NCBI GenBank assembly: GCA_030695205.1
Contig: JAUYTN010000047.1
Coordinates: 1 to 64,000, forward strand
Direction: 5' to 3'
Source of the DNA: Burkholderiaceae bacterium
GTDB taxonomy: Bacteria; Pseudomonadota; Gammaproteobacteria; Burkholderiales; Burkholderiaceae_C
DNA: 64,000 nt
The position numbers and the translations under genes were made by a program. Under the pieces are notes generated by a model. That model worked only from the letters and a program-made list of their open reading frames with translations. It was not told the DNA's origin and ran no database searches. This document shows, in pieces, positions 28,116 through 37,189 of the stretch (positions within the stretch are counted from its first letter, which is position 1; the number at the start of each line of letters is the position of its first letter).

Positions 28116-31100
28116 TCAGGCCGCAGCCCTGGGCTCCTTGCTCACACGGAACCATGCCGCGTACATGGCAGGCAAGGCCAGCAAGGTCAGCACCGTTGCC
28201 ACAATGAGGCCACCCATGATGGCAACCGCCATGGGCCCCCAGAACACGCTGCGCGACAGCGGAATCATGGCCAGTACAGCCGCTGCTGCCGTCAGCACGA
28301 TGGGGCGCATGCGCCGCACCGCAGACTCCACCACCGCGTCCCAGGCAGGTACCCCATTGGCGCGGTCCTGCTCGATCTGGTCAATCAGAATGACTGAATT
28401 GCGCATGATCATGCCCATCAGGGCGATCACGCCGAGCAAGGCCACGAAGCCAAACGGGCGATTGAGCACCAGCAGTGCAGCAGCCACCCCAGCCAGGCCC
28501 AGCGGCCCCGTCAGGAACACCAGCATGGCGCGGCTGAAGCTGTGCAGCTGCAGCATCAGCAGCGTGAAGGTGATGAACAGCATCACCGGAATGCCCACCG
28601 CAATGGACGAAGACCCCTTGCTGCTCTCCTCGACTGCACCGGCCACCTCAATGCGGTATCCGGTCAACCCCTTGGCTTGCCAACTGGCTGCCATGGTTTT
28701 AAGCCCCGGCCACAGCTGGGCTGTGAGGGTGGCCCCTTGCATACCCTCGACCGTGTCCGATTGCACTGTGACCGCGTAGTCCCTCCCTTCGCGCCACAAC
28801 ACGCCAGGCTCCCAGGTAAAAGTGGGCGTGGCAATTTGGGTAAGGGGAATGCTTTTGCCGCTCGCCGTGGGCAGGTAGGCATTGCCGAGGTCGCTGATGG
28901 CATCGCGCTCTTCGAGCGGCTGGCGCAGCACGATGTCGATGAGCTTGTCCCCATCCCGGTACTGCCCAACCGTTGTGCCACTGAGGATGGTGCGCGCAGC
29001 CTGCGCAATCGACTGGCTGCTGACCCCCAAAGCTCGGGCCTTGGCCTGGTCCACGTCAAGCCGCAGCACCTTGACCGATTCGTTCCAGTTGTCGTTCACG
29101 CCACGGGTATTGGGGTTGGCGCGCATGGCCGCTTTGACCTCATCGGCCAGTGTGCGCAACACCAAGGGGTCGGCTCCCACCACCCGAAACTGCACCGGAT
29201 ACGGCACAGGCGGCCCGTTGGGCAGAAGCTTGACGCGGCCCCGCACCTCGGGAAACTCCTGGGCCAGCACCGCAGGCAAGCGCTTGCGAAGCGACTCGCG
29301 GGTGGCCAGGTCCTTGGGCAACACAATCAGCTGCGACACATTGGTCTGCGGAAAGGTCTGGTCCAGTGGCAAATAGAAGCGCGGCACACCAGAGCCCACC
29401 CAGGTACTGACGGTGCGCACCCCCTCCTCCTGGGCCAAACGGATCTCGACCCGCTTGGCGATCGACTCATTGAGCGCGAAACTGCTGCCCTCGGGCAACC
29501 ACAGGTCCACCAGAATCTCAGGGCGGCTGGAGTCTGGGAAGAACTGCTGCTCCACCTTGCCCATGCCCACAATGCCCAGCGCAAACGTCAGCACCGTGGC
29601 CCCGATGGTGATCCAGCGGTGCTCCACACACCAGTTCACCAGTGCCCGAAAGCGGGTGTACATCGCCCCATCAAACACCTCATGGGCCGCCCCCAGATGG
29701 GGCTTGACCCTCAGCAAGGTCACACCCAGGTAAGGCACAAACACCACCGCCGCGAACCAGGACAGCACCAAAGCAATCACGGTGACCGCAAAGATGGCAA
29801 AGGTGTACTCACCCACCGACGACTTGGCCATGCCGATGGGCAAAAAGCCCGCCGCCGTGATCAAAGTGCCGGTCAGCATGGGCATGGCGGTGGCGTCCCA
29901 GGTGAAGGTGGCGGCACGGAACATGGTGTAGCCCTCCTCCAGCTTGCGTACCATCATCTCGACGGCAATGATGGCGTCGTCCACCAGCAGCCCCAGAGCG
30001 ATGATGAGTGAGCCCAGCGAGATTTTGTGCAGCCCAATGCCCCAGTACTGCATGGCCAGAAAGGTGACCGCCAGCACCAGCGGGATGGTGATGCCCACCA
30101 CCAGCCCAGGGCGCACATCGAGCGTGAAGCTGCGCAAGCCCCGGCCATTCGGGTTGCGGTGCAACCCCAGGCTCAGAAAACTGACCAGCAGCACAATGAC
30201 CACCGCCTCGACCAGCACCTTGATGAACTCGTTCACCGACGTGGTGACCGCACTGGGCTGGTCTTGCACCTGCAACAACTCCATGCCGGCGGGCAAGCTG
30301 GCCTCAATGTCCGCCACCACACCCTTGAGCGCCTTGCCCATGGCGATGATGTCACCTCCCTTGGCCATGGAGATGCCCAGCGCAATGCTCTCCTTGCCCT
30401 GGTGCCGCACCTTGACCTGAGGGGGGTCCACATAGGCCTGGTACACATCGGCCACATCGGACAGGCGCAGCTGCACCCCGTTGGGCGTGCGAATCGGCAT
30501 GGCCTGCACCTGCTCCACCGAATTGAACGCGCCGCCCACACGCACCTGCACCACGTCCAGCGGGGACTGCACCGCGCCAGCCGACTCCACCGCATTCTGC
30601 TGTCCCAATTGGGCCAGCACAGCGCCCATGTCCAGACCCAGCGTGGCCAGGCGGCGGTGGGAGATTTCAATGAACAGGCGCTCGTCCTGCACACCAAACA
30701 GCTCCACCTTGCTCACGTCCTTGACCTTGAGGAGCTGTTGTCGGGCCCCATCGGCCACGCGCTTCAGATCGGCGTTGCTGTAGCCATCGCCTTGCAGGGC
30801 ATAGATGACACCAAACACATCCCCGAACTCGTCGTTGTAGAACGGCCCGATCACCCCCTGCGGCAGCGTGCCCCGGATGTCGCCCATCTTTTTGCGCACG
30901 CTGTACCACGTCTGCGTCACGTCGGCAGGCAGGGTGTTGTCCTTCACCTGAAAGATGATCAGCGTCTCACCCGGCTTGGAAAAGCTGCGGATTTTGTCGG
31001 CATGCGCCACCTCTTGCAGGGTTTTTTCCAGCTTGTCGGTGACCTGTTCGGCCATCTGTTGCGCCGTGGCGCCGGGCCAATACGCCCGAACCACCATGGC

Positions 31101-31265
31101 ACGGAAGGTAAAGGGCGGATCCTCGTCCTGCCCCAGCTGAAAAAAGGCAGCCACCCCCAGCACCATCAGCACCACCATGAGATAGCGCGTCAGCGCAACA
31201 TGCTCCAGCGCCCAGCGCGAGAGGTTGAAGCCCGGTTTGGGTTGTTGAGCGGGGAGCGGGTTCAT
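28116..31265 (-). CDS. RND-family efflux permease (AcrB-like)
   Basis: A 1049-residue inner-membrane proton/substrate antiporter. It has the RND layout: one N-terminal helix, a large periplasmic porter loop, six helices, a second large loop and five helices. The proton-relay aspartates are in GLLVDDAIIAVEMM. Other motifs are the VTVIALVLSW segment and the RMRPIVLTA end motif. It overlaps the adaptor gene by ATGA, so translation is coupled. No outer-membrane factor is in the window. Substrates cannot be predicted; drugs, dyes or solvents are typical. Confidence 0.93.
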   Translation of the reverse strand: MNPLPAQQPKPGFNLSRWALEHVALTRYLMVVLMVLGVAAFFQLGQDEDPPFTFRAMVVRAYWPGATAQQMAEQVTDKLEKTLQEVAHADKIRSFSKPGETLIIFQVKDNTLPADVTQTWYSVRKKMGDIRGTLPQGVIGPFYNDEFGDVFGVIYALQGDGYSNADLKRVADGARQQLLKVKDVSKVELFGVQDERLFIEISHRRLATLGLDMGAVLAQLGQQNAVESAGAVQSPLDVVQVRVGGAFNSVEQVQAMPIRTPNGVQLRLSDVADVYQAYVDPPQVKVRHQGKESIALGISMAKGGDIIAMGKALKGVVADIEASLPAGMELLQVQDQPSAVTTSVNEFIKVLVEAVVIVLLVSFLSLGLHRNPNGRGLRSFTLDVRPGLVVGITIPLVLAVTFLAMQYWGIGLHKISLGSLIIALGLLVDDAIIAVEMMVRKLEEGYTMFRAATFTWDATAMPMLTGTLITAAGFLPIGMAKSSVGEYTFAIFAVTVIALVLSWFAAVVFVPYLGVTLLRVKPHLGAAHEVFDGAMYTRFRALVNWCVEHRWITIGATVLTFALGIVGMGKVEQQFFPDSSRPEILVDLWLPEGSSFALNESIAKRVEIRLAQEEGVRTVSTWVGSGVPRFYLPLDQTFPQTNVSQLIVLPKDLATRESLRKRLPAVLAQEFPEVRGRVKLLPNGPPVPYPVQFRVVGADPLVLRTLADEVKAAMRANPNTRGVNDNWNESVKVLRLDVDQAKARALGVSSQSIAQAARTILSGTTVGQYRDGDKLIDIVLRQPLEERDAISDLGNAYLPTASGKSIPLTQIATPTFTWEPGVLWREGRDYAVTVQSDTVEGMQGATLTAQLWPGLKTMAASWQAKGLTGYRIEVAGAVEESSKGSSSIAVGIPVMLFITFTLLMLQLHSFSRAMLVFLTGPLGLAGVAAALLVLNRPFGFVALLGVIALMGMIMRNSVILIDQIEQDRANGVPAWDAVVESAVRRMRPIVLTAAAAVLAMIPLSRSVFWGPMAVAIMGGLIVATVLTLLALPAMYAAWFRVSKEPRAAA

Positions 31266-32440
31266 GGCTTGACCACTCCGTCAATAGCTAACTTCTGTTT
31301 GCTGGTAAGCGCAGAAGGCACTTTTTGTTCATTTTTTTCCTGGAACAAGGTCACGTTCTGTCCTTCGGCCAGCACATGCACGCCAGCCACCACCACCTGT
31401 TCGCCCCCCACCAGCCCAGAGGCAATGACAGCCTCGTTGCCGTCCGCTGTGGCCACCACAACCGGTCGCGATTGCACAGTGCCAGTGCCCGCGTCAAACA
31501 GCCACACCGCAGAGCCCTGGCCCTGTTGCCACAAGGCGGATGTGGGCAACTTGATGAGCACAGGAGCTGCCGCTCCCACCGCAGGCACTGGGTCAAAGCG
31601 CACATAGGCGGTGCTGCCCAAAGCCGCCGCAGCCCCGCCCGCATCGCTGGCAGGGGGGATAGCCAGCTTGACCTGGAAGGTGCGCGTGACCGGATCGGCA
31701 CTGGCGGCCACTTCCCGCACCGTGGCGCTGTAGGTCTGATCAGATGCCCACAGGCGCACAGAGGCCTTCATGCCCACCCGCACATGGCCTGCCCGGTGCT
31801 CGGGCACAGCCACCACCACATCGCGCGGGCCATCCACCGCCAAACGCACCACCGGCGTGCCAGCTGCTACCACCTGGCCGGGCTCAGCGTCCACCGCCAG
31901 GACCACACCACCCCGGTCGGCCACCAGGGCGGTGTAGCTTTTCTGGTTGGTCTGCGCGCTGCTTTGCGCGGTGGCCTGGTCCAGGGTGGCCTGGGCCGCC
32001 TTCAGTGCTGCCTCGCGGCGCTCCAACTCGGCCCCACTGATGAAGTTCTGGGCACGCAACTCCGCGTAGCGCTTGGCATCCGCCGCAGCCACATCGCGCT
32101 GCGTGCGTGCCGCCTGGGCGGCGGCCAGCGCCGCCTGGCTGGCCAGTTGGTAGTCAGTCGCATCCAGCTGTGCCAGCAATTGGCCCGTCTGGACACGCTG
32201 CCCCACCTCGGCCGGGCGACTCACCAACTTACCACCCACCCGAAAACCCAGGCGGGATTCGCTGCGCGCCCGCACCTCACCCGCGTACTCCTGTCGGAAC
32301 TCCGCAGTCCCCGGCGCCACCGCCATGACCTTGACCGAGCGCACCGGCTCCTGAGGCGGCACGGGCCGCGAACACGCAGACAGCGCCACGGCCACCCACA
32401 CCACCACACCCGCCTGCACGGCATGTTTGGAAAATTTCAT
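31262..32440 (-). CDS. RND efflux periplasmic adaptor (HlyD/MFP family) lipoprotein
   Basis: A 392-residue adaptor linking the permease to an outer-membrane channel. The signal peptide ends in the lipobox LSAC with Cys23 as lipid anchor. Next come a barrel-sandwich half (GFRVGGKLVSRPAEVGQRVQTGQ), a helical hairpin at about residues 95-160, and beta-barrel and proximal domains. The ATG at 32440 has AGGACAT upstream; the frame is open much further up but into the opposite-strand hpnC. The last 20 or so codons are made of a dispersed repeat copy, giving the C-terminus EQKVPSALTSKQKLAIDG. Confidence 0.92.
   Translation of the reverse strand: MKFSKHAVQAGVVVWVAVALSACSRPVPPQEPVRSVKVMAVAPGTAEFRQEYAGEVRARSESRLGFRVGGKLVSRPAEVGQRVQTGQLLAQLDATDYQLASQAALAAAQAARTQRDVAAADAKRYAELRAQNFISGAELERREAALKAAQATLDQATAQSSAQTNQKSYTALVADRGGVVLAVDAEPGQVVAAGTPVVRLAVDGPRDVVVAVPEHRAGHVRVGMKASVRLWASDQTYSATVREVAASADPVTRTFQVKLAIPPASDAGGAAAALGSTAYVRFDPVPAVGAAAPVLIKLPTSALWQQGQGSAVWLFDAGTGTVQSRPVVVATADGNEAVIASGLVGGEQVVVAGVHVLAEGQNVTLFQEKNEQKVPSALTSKQKLAIDGVVKP
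31284..31321 (-). repeat. Dispersed CGCTTR-N16-WGCTAY element, copy 6 (inside coding sequence)
   Basis: On the minus strand: GTGCC, CGCTTA (31306-31311), 16-nt spacer, AGCTAT (31284-31289). The whole copy is translated as the C-terminus of the RND adaptor, in the same frame as the copies in hpnE and the thioesterase gene. Confidence 0.85.
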
Positions 32441-32521
32441 ATGTCCTGTTCCTGTGAAAGCCTGCACCGTCCACACACCACAGCCCGCCCAAAGGCCAAA
32501 GCGCCAAGGGGTGATTTTTAC

Positions 32522-32535
32522 TGACCGGATGGTTA
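32522..32535. promoter_or_regulatory. Candidate TetR-type operator in the RND/hpnC divergent region
   Basis: TGACCGGATGGTTA is an imperfect palindrome with ACC/GGT arms, similar in type to operators of TetR-family efflux repressors. It lies between TTACTG (32518) and TACTGT (32542), a possible -35/-10 pair with an 18-nt spacer. No regulator gene is adjacent, so this is weak inference. Confidence 0.3.
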
Positions 32536-32575
32536 TTAGCATACTGTAAACCAACCCTTCGCCAGCCGCAGCCGC

Positions 32576-33493
32576 ATGGACAATCACCCCATGCAAACCG
32601 GTGTGACCCATTCCGAAAACTTTCCTGTGGCCTCCTGGCTGTGCCCTGCCCACCTGCGCCCAGTGGTGGCCGCCATCTATTGGTTTGCGCGCACCGCCGA
32701 CGACATCGCCGACGAAGGCAGCGCCACCGCCGCCGAGCGGCTGGACGACCTGGGGCGCTACCGCACGCAACTGGCACAGGCCATTCGCTGGGGCACAGAG
32801 CGCCCATTCGACCCCCAGTGGCACACCGTCTTTGCGCCGCTGGCGCGGCACATTCGAGCCCACAACCTGCCGGTGCAGCTGCTGCACGACCTGCTCAGCG
32901 CCTTCGAGCAGGACGTGCACCGCACCGCCAGCGGACAGTGCTATGCCCACCACGGCGAGTTGCTGGACTACTGCCGACTCTCCGCCAACCCGGTGGGTCG
33001 CCTGTTGCTGCACCTGTACGGCATTTCAGAACCGCAGCGGCTGCGCCAAAGCGACAGCATTTGCTCGGCACTGCAGCTCATCAACTTCTGGCAGGACCTG
33101 AGCGTGGACCTCCCCCGCCACCGCTACTACCTGCCCCAGGCGGAACTGGCCCGCCATGGCCTGACGCTGGGCGACTTCATGCCCCCGCCCTCGCCCACAC
33201 CGACCAACCCGCCCACCAGCCCGACCCCCGCCAGCGCCGCCCAACTCCAACGCCAGCAAGAGCAGCTGGTGGCGGAACTACTGACAACGGCCCGCGACAC
33301 CATGGCGCAAGGCATGGCCCTGCCCTTGCAAGTGCCCGGACGGGCGGGCTGGGAGCTGCGGCTGGTGGTGCAAGGCGGCCTTCGCATCGCCGACAAAATA
33401 GAGGCCATGCAGCACAGAACCTGGCTGACCCGCCCCCGCTTGCGGCACGCCGACCTGCCCGTGCTGGTCTGGCGGGCATGGCGCATGGGCTGA
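32576..33493 (+). CDS. hpnC: Squalene synthase HpnC (hydroxysqualene-forming)
   Basis: A 305-residue trans-isoprenyl diphosphate synthase-like protein. In the HpnCDE route it converts presqualene diphosphate to hydroxysqualene. The two Asp-rich motifs are ADDIADE near residue 42 and FWQDLSVDL near residue 178. A Pro/Thr/Ser-rich stretch, residues 202-222 (PPPSPTPTNPPTSPTP), interrupts the domain after the second motif and looks like a linker insertion. ATG 32576 is used; ATG 32591 is also possible. It is followed closely by hpnD and hpnE. Confidence 0.92.
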   Translation: MDNHPMQTGVTHSENFPVASWLCPAHLRPVVAAIYWFARTADDIADEGSATAAERLDDLGRYRTQLAQAIRWGTERPFDPQWHTVFAPLARHIRAHNLPVQLLHDLLSAFEQDVHRTASGQCYAHHGELLDYCRLSANPVGRLLLHLYGISEPQRLRQSDSICSALQLINFWQDLSVDLPRHRYYLPQAELARHGLTLGDFMPPPSPTPTNPPTSPTPASAAQLQRQQEQLVAELLTTARDTMAQGMALPLQVPGRAGWELRLVVQGGLRIADKIEAMQHRTWLTRPRLRHADLPVLVWRAWRMG

Positions 33494-33557
33494 CAGCCCC
33501 TTGCGTCTGCAGCCAAAGAAGCACTGGCTACACTCGGGCGCACGTTTGGCCGCCCAC

Positions 33558-34397
33558 ATGACACCCCAAGACTACGTTCAACAAAAAGCCGCCGCCTCTG
33601 GCAGCAGCTTTTACTACGCCTTTTTGTTTTTGCCCGCCGAGCGGCGCGCCGCCATCACCGCCTTCTATGCGTTTTGCCGGGAAGTGGACGACGTCGTCGA
33701 TGAAGTCACCGAACCCGATGTAGCCGCCCGCAAACTGGCCTGGTGGAGCAGCGAAGTGGCCCAGGCCTACCAGGGCAAGCCCAGCCACCCGGTCCTGCAG
33801 GCCCTGATGCCCCACACCGCGCCCTATGCCATCCGGCAAGACCAGTTGCAGGCGGTGATTCGCGGCTGCCAGATGGACCTGGAGCAAACCCGCTACCTCG
33901 ACCACCCCGCGCTGGAGCGCTACTGCCACCTGGTGGCCGGTGTGGTGGGCGAAGTCTCGGCCGGCATCTTTGGACAAACCCAGCCCGAAACCACCGCCTA
34001 CGCCCACACCCTGGGGCAGGCATTCCAACTCACCAACATCATCCGCGACGTGGGTGAAGACGCTTTGCGCGGCCGCATTTACCTGCCCATCAACGAGCTG
34101 CAGCGCTTCGAGGTCAAGGCCCACGACATCCTGCAGCGCAAGCACTCCGAGCGCTTTGTGGCGCTCATGCGTTTTCAGGCCCAACGCGCCCACGCCCTGT
34201 ACGACCAGGCCCTGAACCTGCTGCCCGCCGCCGACCGCCGCAGCCAAAAGCCGGGCCTGATGATGGCCAGCATCTACCGCACCCTGCTGCGCGAAATCGA
34301 AGCAGAAAACTTTCAGGTGCTGGACCGGCGCATTGCCCTCACACCGCTGCGCAAGCTGTGGCTGGCCTGGAAGGTGCAGGCACTGGGCCGCCTGTGA
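33558..34397 (+). CDS. hpnD: Presqualene diphosphate synthase HpnD
   Basis: A 279-residue enzyme that condenses two farnesyl diphosphates to presqualene diphosphate. Motifs are the YYAFLFLP start region, EVDDVVDEV (first Asp motif), AFQLTNIIRDVGEDA (second Asp motif) and GRIYLP. The ATG at 33558 gives the usual MTPQDYVQQKAAASGSSF start; the frame is open 19 codons upstream. The stop overlaps the hpnE start as GTGA. Confidence 0.95.
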   Translation: MTPQDYVQQKAAASGSSFYYAFLFLPAERRAAITAFYAFCREVDDVVDEVTEPDVAARKLAWWSSEVAQAYQGKPSHPVLQALMPHTAPYAIRQDQLQAVIRGCQMDLEQTRYLDHPALERYCHLVAGVVGEVSAGIFGQTQPETTAYAHTLGQAFQLTNIIRDVGEDALRGRIYLPINELQRFEVKAHDILQRKHSERFVALMRFQAQRAHALYDQALNLLPAADRRSQKPGLMMASIYRTLLREIEAENFQVLDRRIALTPLRKLWLAWKVQALGRL

Positions 34398-35791
34398 CCG
34401 CCCCGCCCCACCCGGTGCAGCCCCGCCGCGTGGCCGTGGTGGGTGGCGGCTGGGCGGGCCTGGCCGCCGCCGTCCGCGCCGTGGGCGACGGACACCATGT
34501 GACCGTATTCGAAGCCAGCCGCCACTGGGGCGGACGCGCCCGCACACTGCCCACCACGCTCACCACCGATGGCCCACCTGGGCACCGGGCAGGCGATACG
34601 CTGCAACTGGACAACGGGCAACACATCCTGATCGGCGCCTACACCGACACCCTGCGCTGCATGCGCCTGGTGGGGGTGGACACCGAGGCGGTGCTCCACC
34701 GCCTGCCACTGCGGCTGACCTACCCCGACGGCACAGGCCTGGCCCTGCCCGCCTGGCCCGCCCCGCTGGACGTGCTGGCAGGCGTGCTGACAGCCAAAGG
34801 ATGGACATGGCATGACAAGTGGTCGCTGCTGCGCGCCGCGCTGCGCTGGCAGCTGGCAGGCTTTCGGTGCAACGCAGCCACCACAGTAGCCGACCTGTGC
34901 GCCCACCTGCCCCAACGCCTGCAAGACGGGTTCATCGAGCCTCTGTGTGTTTCTGCCCTGAACACACCCGCTGCCCGAGCCAGCGGCCAAGTTTTTTTGC
35001 GGGTGTTGCAAGACGCGCTGTTCAGCACCCCCCAAGGCTCCAACCTGCTGCTGCCCACACGGCCATTGGGCGAACTCTGGCCCGATGCCGCCGTGCGCTG
35101 GCTGGCCGCACGCCCCAGCAGCGCCAGGCTGCAGCTGGCCTGCCGGGTGACACAGTTGGCACGCAACCCGGCAGACACCACCTGGCACCTCAACGGCCAA
35201 GACTTCGACCATGTGGTGTGGGCAAATTATGATAAGAAAGTGCCTCTAGCGCTTGATGGTATTGATAAGTCAGCTACACATAGATTCTCATACATTGCCA
35301 GCAAGCACATGCAGTTCGAGCCCATCGCCACGGTGTACGCCTGGGCCCAAGCGTGTGGAGCACCCCCACAGGCAGCGCCGCCCGGTACCCCTGGCAGCAG
35401 CACCAGCGCAAGCGCACACACCTTGCCGCACCCCATGCTGGCCCTCGCCCCCACACAGGCCTACCCGGCGCAGTTCGTGTTCGACAAAGGACAGCTCGGC
35501 GGCCCCCACGGCCTGCTGGCCTTCGTCATCAGCGCCAGCCAGGGTGATGCCCGCCACCTGCAGCAAGCCGTACAAGCGCAGGCCGCCGCCCAATTGGGCC
35601 TGCAACTGCAGTGCATACGCACCATCGTGGAAAAACGGGCCACGTTTGCCTGCACACCCGACGCACCACGTCCCGCCATGTACGCCGCACCTGGCCTGAC
35701 CCTGGCGGGCGACCATGTGCAAGGGCCCTACCCTGCCACACTGGAAGGCGCCATCCGCAGCGGCTGGACGGCGGCGGGGGCCGTTCGGTAG
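34394..35791 (+). CDS. hpnE: Hydroxysqualene dehydroxylase HpnE
   Basis: A 465-residue FAD-dependent amine-oxidase-fold enzyme that reduces hydroxysqualene to squalene, the last step before hopanoid cyclisation. The N-terminal dinucleotide motif is VVGGGWAGLAAAV, and the C-terminal FAD motif is LTLAGDHVQGPYPATLEGA. The GTG start overlaps the hpnD stop (GTGA), so the genes are coupled. An AT-rich dispersed repeat copy encodes the middle stretch NYDKKVPLALDGIDKSA, right before the conserved FEPIATVYAW. A second odd stretch is a Pro/Ser/Ala-rich loop (PPGTPGSSTSASAH). Confidence 0.92.
   Translation: MTAPPHPVQPRRVAVVGGGWAGLAAAVRAVGDGHHVTVFEASRHWGGRARTLPTTLTTDGPPGHRAGDTLQLDNGQHILIGAYTDTLRCMRLVGVDTEAVLHRLPLRLTYPDGTGLALPAWPAPLDVLAGVLTAKGWTWHDKWSLLRAALRWQLAGFRCNAATTVADLCAHLPQRLQDGFIEPLCVSALNTPAARASGQVFLRVLQDALFSTPQGSNLLLPTRPLGELWPDAAVRWLAARPSSARLQLACRVTQLARNPADTTWHLNGQDFDHVVWANYDKKVPLALDGIDKSATHRFSYIASKHMQFEPIATVYAWAQACGAPPQAAPPGTPGSSTSASAHTLPHPMLALAPTQAYPAQFVFDKGQLGGPHGLLAFVISASQGDARHLQQAVQAQAAAQLGLQLQCIRTIVEKRATFACTPDAPRPAMYAAPGLTLAGDHVQGPYPATLEGAIRSGWTAAGAVR
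35240..35277 (+). repeat. Dispersed CGCTTR-N16-WGCTAY element, copy 7 (inside hpnE)
   Basis: GTGCC at 35240, CGCTTG at 35250-35255, 16-nt spacer, AGCTAC at 35272-35277, with AT-rich flanks to about 35222 and 35283. It is open in frame and translated inside HpnE. Confidence 0.85.
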
Positions 35792-35924
35792 CGAGAGGTC
35801 CCGCACTGCCTCAAGGGAGTCGCGCCCCGCCTATGAGCGCATCGTGACTGGGGGGTGGTGAACCGCCACAGCGGCAGCAAGCAACATAGACAGTACGAAC
35901 GGTCAATGCCACGCTTGCGGACGC

Positions 35925-35952
35925 AAAAAAGCCCCGCAAGCGGGGCTTTTTT
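35925..35952. terminator. Bidirectional terminator between hpnE and tRNA-Ser
   Basis: AAAAAAGCCCCGC followed by GCGGGGCTTTTTT, a near-perfect palindrome with a minimal loop and tracts on both sides. It serves the hpnCDE operon on one strand and the tilS/tRNA-Ser transcript on the other. Confidence 0.9.
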
Positions 35953-35960
35953 GGATTCAC

Positions 35961-36053
35961 TGGCGGAGCGAGAGGGATTCGAACCCTCGATGAGGCTCTA
36001 CACCCCATACTCCCTTAGCAGGGGAGCACCTTCGGCCACTCGGTCATCGCTCC
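35961..36053 (-). tRNA. tRNA-Ser (anticodon GCT)
   Basis: A 93-nt class II tRNA on the minus strand with encoded CCA. The acceptor GGAGCGA pairs with TCGCTCC (one mismatch permitted), the anticodon loop is CTGCTAA, and the long variable arm contains GGGGTGTAGAGCCTC. It lies just downstream of tilS on the same strand. Confidence 0.95.
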
Positions 36054-36109
36054 GAAGCCCGCTATTATGCCCGAATATCGGTAGCAGCTCTCAGGGCTCC
36101 TTCAGCGGC

Positions 36110-37126
36110 TCATCCAAGGACTTGCGGCAGGGGCAATGGCGGCACAGGAAGGTAGACCAAGCAGTCATCGCTGCGCTCCACCCACCCAGTCACGATGCGC
36201 AAATGGATGGCGTGCCCTCGGGTGGTGGCGGCTGCGATCTGTTTGCACAACTCGTCCAGCTGCGCCGTGCTTGGCGCGCGCCCTGCACAGGCGACCAACC
36301 ACGCGCGAAGTGCATTGACCCGCCGGGCGGGCGACAACGCTCTCAGTGCGGCCAAGCGGGGCGGCGAACCGACCGCTGCGGCATCTTCCTGTGCCAGGGC
36401 CAGCAGCAGCTCGTTGGCCTGTGCGCAATGCCTGGCCGTTCGCCCCAAGGCTGTGACCACAGCGGGAAACTCCGCTTCCAGCACCGGAAGCACGCGGTGG
36501 CGCAGCCGGTTGCGGCTGAATCTGGTGTCGGCATTCGACGGGTCGTCGATGGCCGACAGGCCCAGTGCCCGGACGCAATCTGCAATGTCGCGGCGGCGAA
36601 CGTCCAGCCAGGGGCGGTCAAACCGCAGCCCGCTGTGCACGACGCTGCTCCCCATCGCAGCCAGCCCCGGCACACCACTGCCCCGGCTCAACGCGAGCAG
36701 GACGGTCTCAGCCTGGTCGTCGGCATGCTGAGCCAGCAAGACACGACCCACGCCCCAGGACGCAGCTTCCCGCGCCAACGCTGCGTAGCGGGACTGCCGG
36801 GCCTGTTCCTCGACGCTATCGCCCGCACCGCACTCCACGCGGACCCGAACCACGCGCAGCGGCACCCCCCAATGCTGGGCCACCGACACACAGTGCGCCT
36901 CAAAGTCGGCCGCACTGGCCTGCAAACCGTGGTTGACATGGATGGCTCGAACAGCACCTGGCCACATCGCGTGCGCCCGGTGCAACAAGGCCGACGAATC
37001 CACCCCTCCACTGAAAGCCACCGCCAGCGGGCGTTCCGACACGGGGACACTCCCCTGAGCAACCGACCACTGAAACAAGGCGGCATCCAGTCGGGCGACA
37101 CAGCCAGGGTCAGAGACGGCCCTCAT
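36110..37126 (-). CDS. tilS: tRNA(Ile)-lysidine synthetase
   Basis: A 338-residue N-type ATP pyrophosphatase that adds lysine to C34 of the CAU-anticodon tRNA-Ile, changing its decoding to AUA. The PP-loop is FSGGVDSSAL at about residues 38-47. HHxxDQxET-type residues appear as QHADDQAETVLL, and RNRLRHRVLP follows. ATG 37126 is used; no strong ribosome site is visible. It is in line with accA upstream (63-nt gap) and a tRNA-Ser downstream. Confidence 0.93.
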   Translation of the reverse strand: MRAVSDPGCVARLDAALFQWSVAQGSVPVSERPLAVAFSGGVDSSALLHRAHAMWPGAVRAIHVNHGLQASAADFEAHCVSVAQHWGVPLRVVRVRVECGAGDSVEEQARQSRYAALAREAASWGVGRVLLAQHADDQAETVLLALSRGSGVPGLAAMGSSVVHSGLRFDRPWLDVRRRDIADCVRALGLSAIDDPSNADTRFSRNRLRHRVLPVLEAEFPAVVTALGRTARHCAQANELLLALAQEDAAAVGSPPRLAALRALSPARRVNALRAWLVACAGRAPSTAQLDELCKQIAAATTRGHAIHLRIVTGWVERSDDCLVYLPVPPLPLPQVLG

Positions 37127-37189
37127 GGTGCGAGCGCTTGCACCGCACCCCAAGGGTGCGACATGGCGCGGGTGGGCATGGGCTGCAGG

